Assembly: GCA_030706605.1 (NCBI GenBank)
Contig: JAUZOE010000009.1
Coordinates: forward strand, 1 to 64,000
Direction of reading: 5' to 3'
Source of the DNA: Bacteroidota bacterium
GTDB lineage: Bacteria > Bacteroidota > Bacteroidia > Chitinophagales > Chitinophagaceae
DNA: 64,000 nt
Part shown: positions 62,653-64,000 of the stretch, piece after piece
Position numbering within the stretch: the stretch's first letter is position 1
How the letters are laid out: every line of letters starts with the position of its first letter
The notes under the pieces: generated by a model
Told to the model about the DNA's origin: nothing
The model's database searches: none
The model's input: the letters and a program-made list of their open reading frames with translations, nothing else
Program-made: the position numbers and the translations under genes

Positions 62653-64000
62653 TTAAGCTAATACCCAGGTATCCTTGCTCCCACCCCCCTGGGATGAATT
62701 CACAATCATTGATCCTTCTTTTAACGCTACCCTTGTTAACCCTCCAGGCACAATGCTAATTCCCTCAGGACCATATAGTGCAAAGGGTCTTAAGTCTACT
62801 CTTCGTGGTTGTAAAATTCCATTGATATAACATGGAGTCGAAGATAAACTGATAATGGGCTGTGCAATAAAATTTCTGGGTTCAGCATTAATTGCATTCT
62901 TGAAATTTTGTATTTCTTCGTCGCTTGCTGAGTTTCCCATAAGCATGCCATATCCACCAGATTCATTGGTACGCTTAATTACCATTTTATTCATGTTTTC
63001 AAAAACATATTTTTTGCTGTCTTCATCTGCAAGTTGATAAGTAGGTACGTTTTGTAATATGGGCTCTTCGTTTAAATAATACCGGATCATGTCCGGCACA
63101 TAAGTGTAAATAGCTTTGTCATCAGCTACGCCGTTACCCATTGCATTTACTATGGCTACATTTCCTTTTCGATAGGCCCAGTAAATACCGGAAACTCCTA
63201 AAATACTATCTGGTCTAAAAACAAGCGGATCAATAAACTCATCATCAACTCTTCGGTAAATAACATCAACCTGTTGGAGGCCTTTGGTTGTTTTCATGTA
63301 AACATAATTGTTATCTACTATGAGATCTCTGCCTTCCACCAGTTCGATTCCCATCAGCCGGGCAAGTGTTGTGTGTTCAAAATAAGCAGAGTTATATATT
63401 CCAGGCGATAATAAAATTACCCGGGGATTACTGATTTGCCGGTTTCCCAGGGCTAATAAATTCCTGTACAATAGGTCAGGATATTCCTTTACAGACCTAA
63501 CATTATTTTTAGGAAGTAAATCAGGAAAAATACGGTAGGTGATGCTCCTGTTTTCCAACATATAAGAAACTCCAGAAGGGGTACGCAGGTTATCTTCCAA
63601 TACATAAAATTTTCCATCATCGTCCCGTATTAAATCTACTCCGGAAATATGAGTGTAAATATCAAAAGGGACATTGACATTGATCATTTCCCTCAAAAAG
63701 TTGGGACATGAATAAATGAGTTGTGGCGGAATAATTCCATCATTTAAAATGTATTGGTTATGATAAATGTCTTTCAGAAAAACATTCAGCGCTTTTAACC
63801 TTTGCTTTATTCCGGCTTCTATCAAAGCCCATTCATTGCCGGTAATAATGCGTGGAATAATATCAAACGGGAATATTTTTTCTATACCTTCTCCACTATT
63901 GTATACGGTAAATGTAATACCCTGGCTCATGAAAAGTTTTTTTGCCATTTCATCTTTATGAGTCATTTCCGCTTCGGGCAAGTCTGCAATTGCTGAAACA
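62653..64000 (-). CDS. Circularly permuted ATP-grasp protein, 5' end outside window
   Basis: The frame is open to the window edge, so only the last 449 codons or so are seen. The segment FMSQGITFTVYNSGEGIEK precedes the ATP-grasp core with FDIIPRIITGNEWALIEAG, YVLEDNLRTPSGVSYMLENR and VVYKRTNESGGYGM-like KRTNESGGYGMLMG, ending NSSQGGGSKDTWVL. This matches the circularly permuted ATP-grasp type (COG2308) that pairs with alpha-E proteins and catalyses an ATP-dependent amide ligation by inference. It heads the minus-strand cassette, with the alpha-E gene 134 bases downstream. Confidence 0.85.
   Translation of the reverse strand, partial: VSAIADLPEAEMTHKDEMAKKLFMSQGITFTVYNSGEGIEKIFPFDIIPRIITGNEWALIEAGIKQRLKALNVFLKDIYHNQYILNDGIIPPQLIYSCPNFLREMINVNVPFDIYTHISGVDLIRDDDGKFYVLEDNLRTPSGVSYMLENRSITYRIFPDLLPKNNVRSVKEYPDLLYRNLLALGNRQISNPRVILLSPGIYNSAYFEHTTLARLMGIELVEGRDLIVDNNYVYMKTTKGLQQVDVIYRRVDDEFIDPLVFRPDSILGVSGIYWAYRKGNVAIVNAMGNGVADDKAIYTYVPDMIRYYLNEEPILQNVPTYQLADEDSKKYVFENMNKMVIKRTNESGGYGMLMGNSASDEEIQNFKNAINAEPRNFIAQPIISLSSTPCYINGILQPRRVDLRPFALYGPEGISIVPGGLTRVALKEGSMIVNSSQGGGSKDTWVLA

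Overview
The window looks like an AT-rich chromosomal segment of a Bacteroidota bacterium, most likely of the Chitinophagaceae type. The evidence is a PorW/SprE-like type IX secretion protein, a fused rhamnulose-1-phosphate aldolase/dehydrogenase, a DAHP synthase fused to chorismate mutase, an OMP_b-brl type outer-membrane protein, and many promoters matching the Bacteroidota pattern TTTG-N19-21-TAnnTTTG. I see no phage, insertion sequence, CRISPR array or integron. Most genes are housekeeping or catabolic, so the interesting material lies in regulatory and small elements.

Layout. 1-8939: an L-rhamnose catabolic operon on the minus strand (rhaT, rhaD-dehydrogenase fusion, rhaM, rhaI, rhaB, an lldD-like lactate dehydrogenase), followed by the 5' end of a sulfatase gene. 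A divergent GntR-type regulator and a candidate palindromic operator sit at its head. 9004-11259: a minus-strand run of membrane proteins, a SprT-like metalloprotein and AtpZ, without the ATP synthase genes. 11422-16883: PorW/SprE and a class A penicillin-binding protein. 16970-20149: a small membrane protein, PspC and aconitase.

20294-26907: a six-gene aromatic amino acid operon on the minus strand (pheA, aminotransferase, tyrA, DAHP synthase/chorismate mutase, aroB, aroA). It is preceded by what reads as a complete transcription attenuator: a strong promoter, a 24-residue leader peptide carrying the run FYFSYYF, a competing pairing, and an intrinsic terminator 16 bases before pheA. This is the most interesting observation in the window.

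27036-32666: a tiny lipoprotein, an ECF sigma factor next to a membrane-anchored trypsin-like protease, a TPR protein, the rpsF-rpsR-rplI operon and a glycine-rich RRM protein. 33049-40225: accA, dapA, rnz, a STAS protein, clpC and cmk. 40922-48991: a FucP-like sugar transporter, an EamA transporter, a tandem pair of thioredoxin-fold proteins, mdh, a DUF6786-like lipoprotein next to a FAH-family enzyme, and ychF. 49248-60307: an outer-membrane beta-barrel protein, tRNA-His, a tail-specific protease, DinB-like and exported hypothetical proteins, prfB with its +1 programmed frameshift, an NtrC-type regulator without an HTH, a hydrolase and signal peptidase I. 60608-64000: a transglutaminase / alpha-E / circularly permuted ATP-grasp cassette, a conserved but poorly understood peptide-modification set cut by the window edge.

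Functional links. Rhamnose is imported by RhaT, epimerised, isomerised, phosphorylated and cleaved; lactaldehyde is oxidised to L-lactate and then pyruvate. Aconitase and malate dehydrogenase serve the TCA cycle. The attenuated operon makes phenylalanine and tyrosine from erythrose-4-phosphate and PEP. All functional calls rest on reading translations and motifs; no database search was run.
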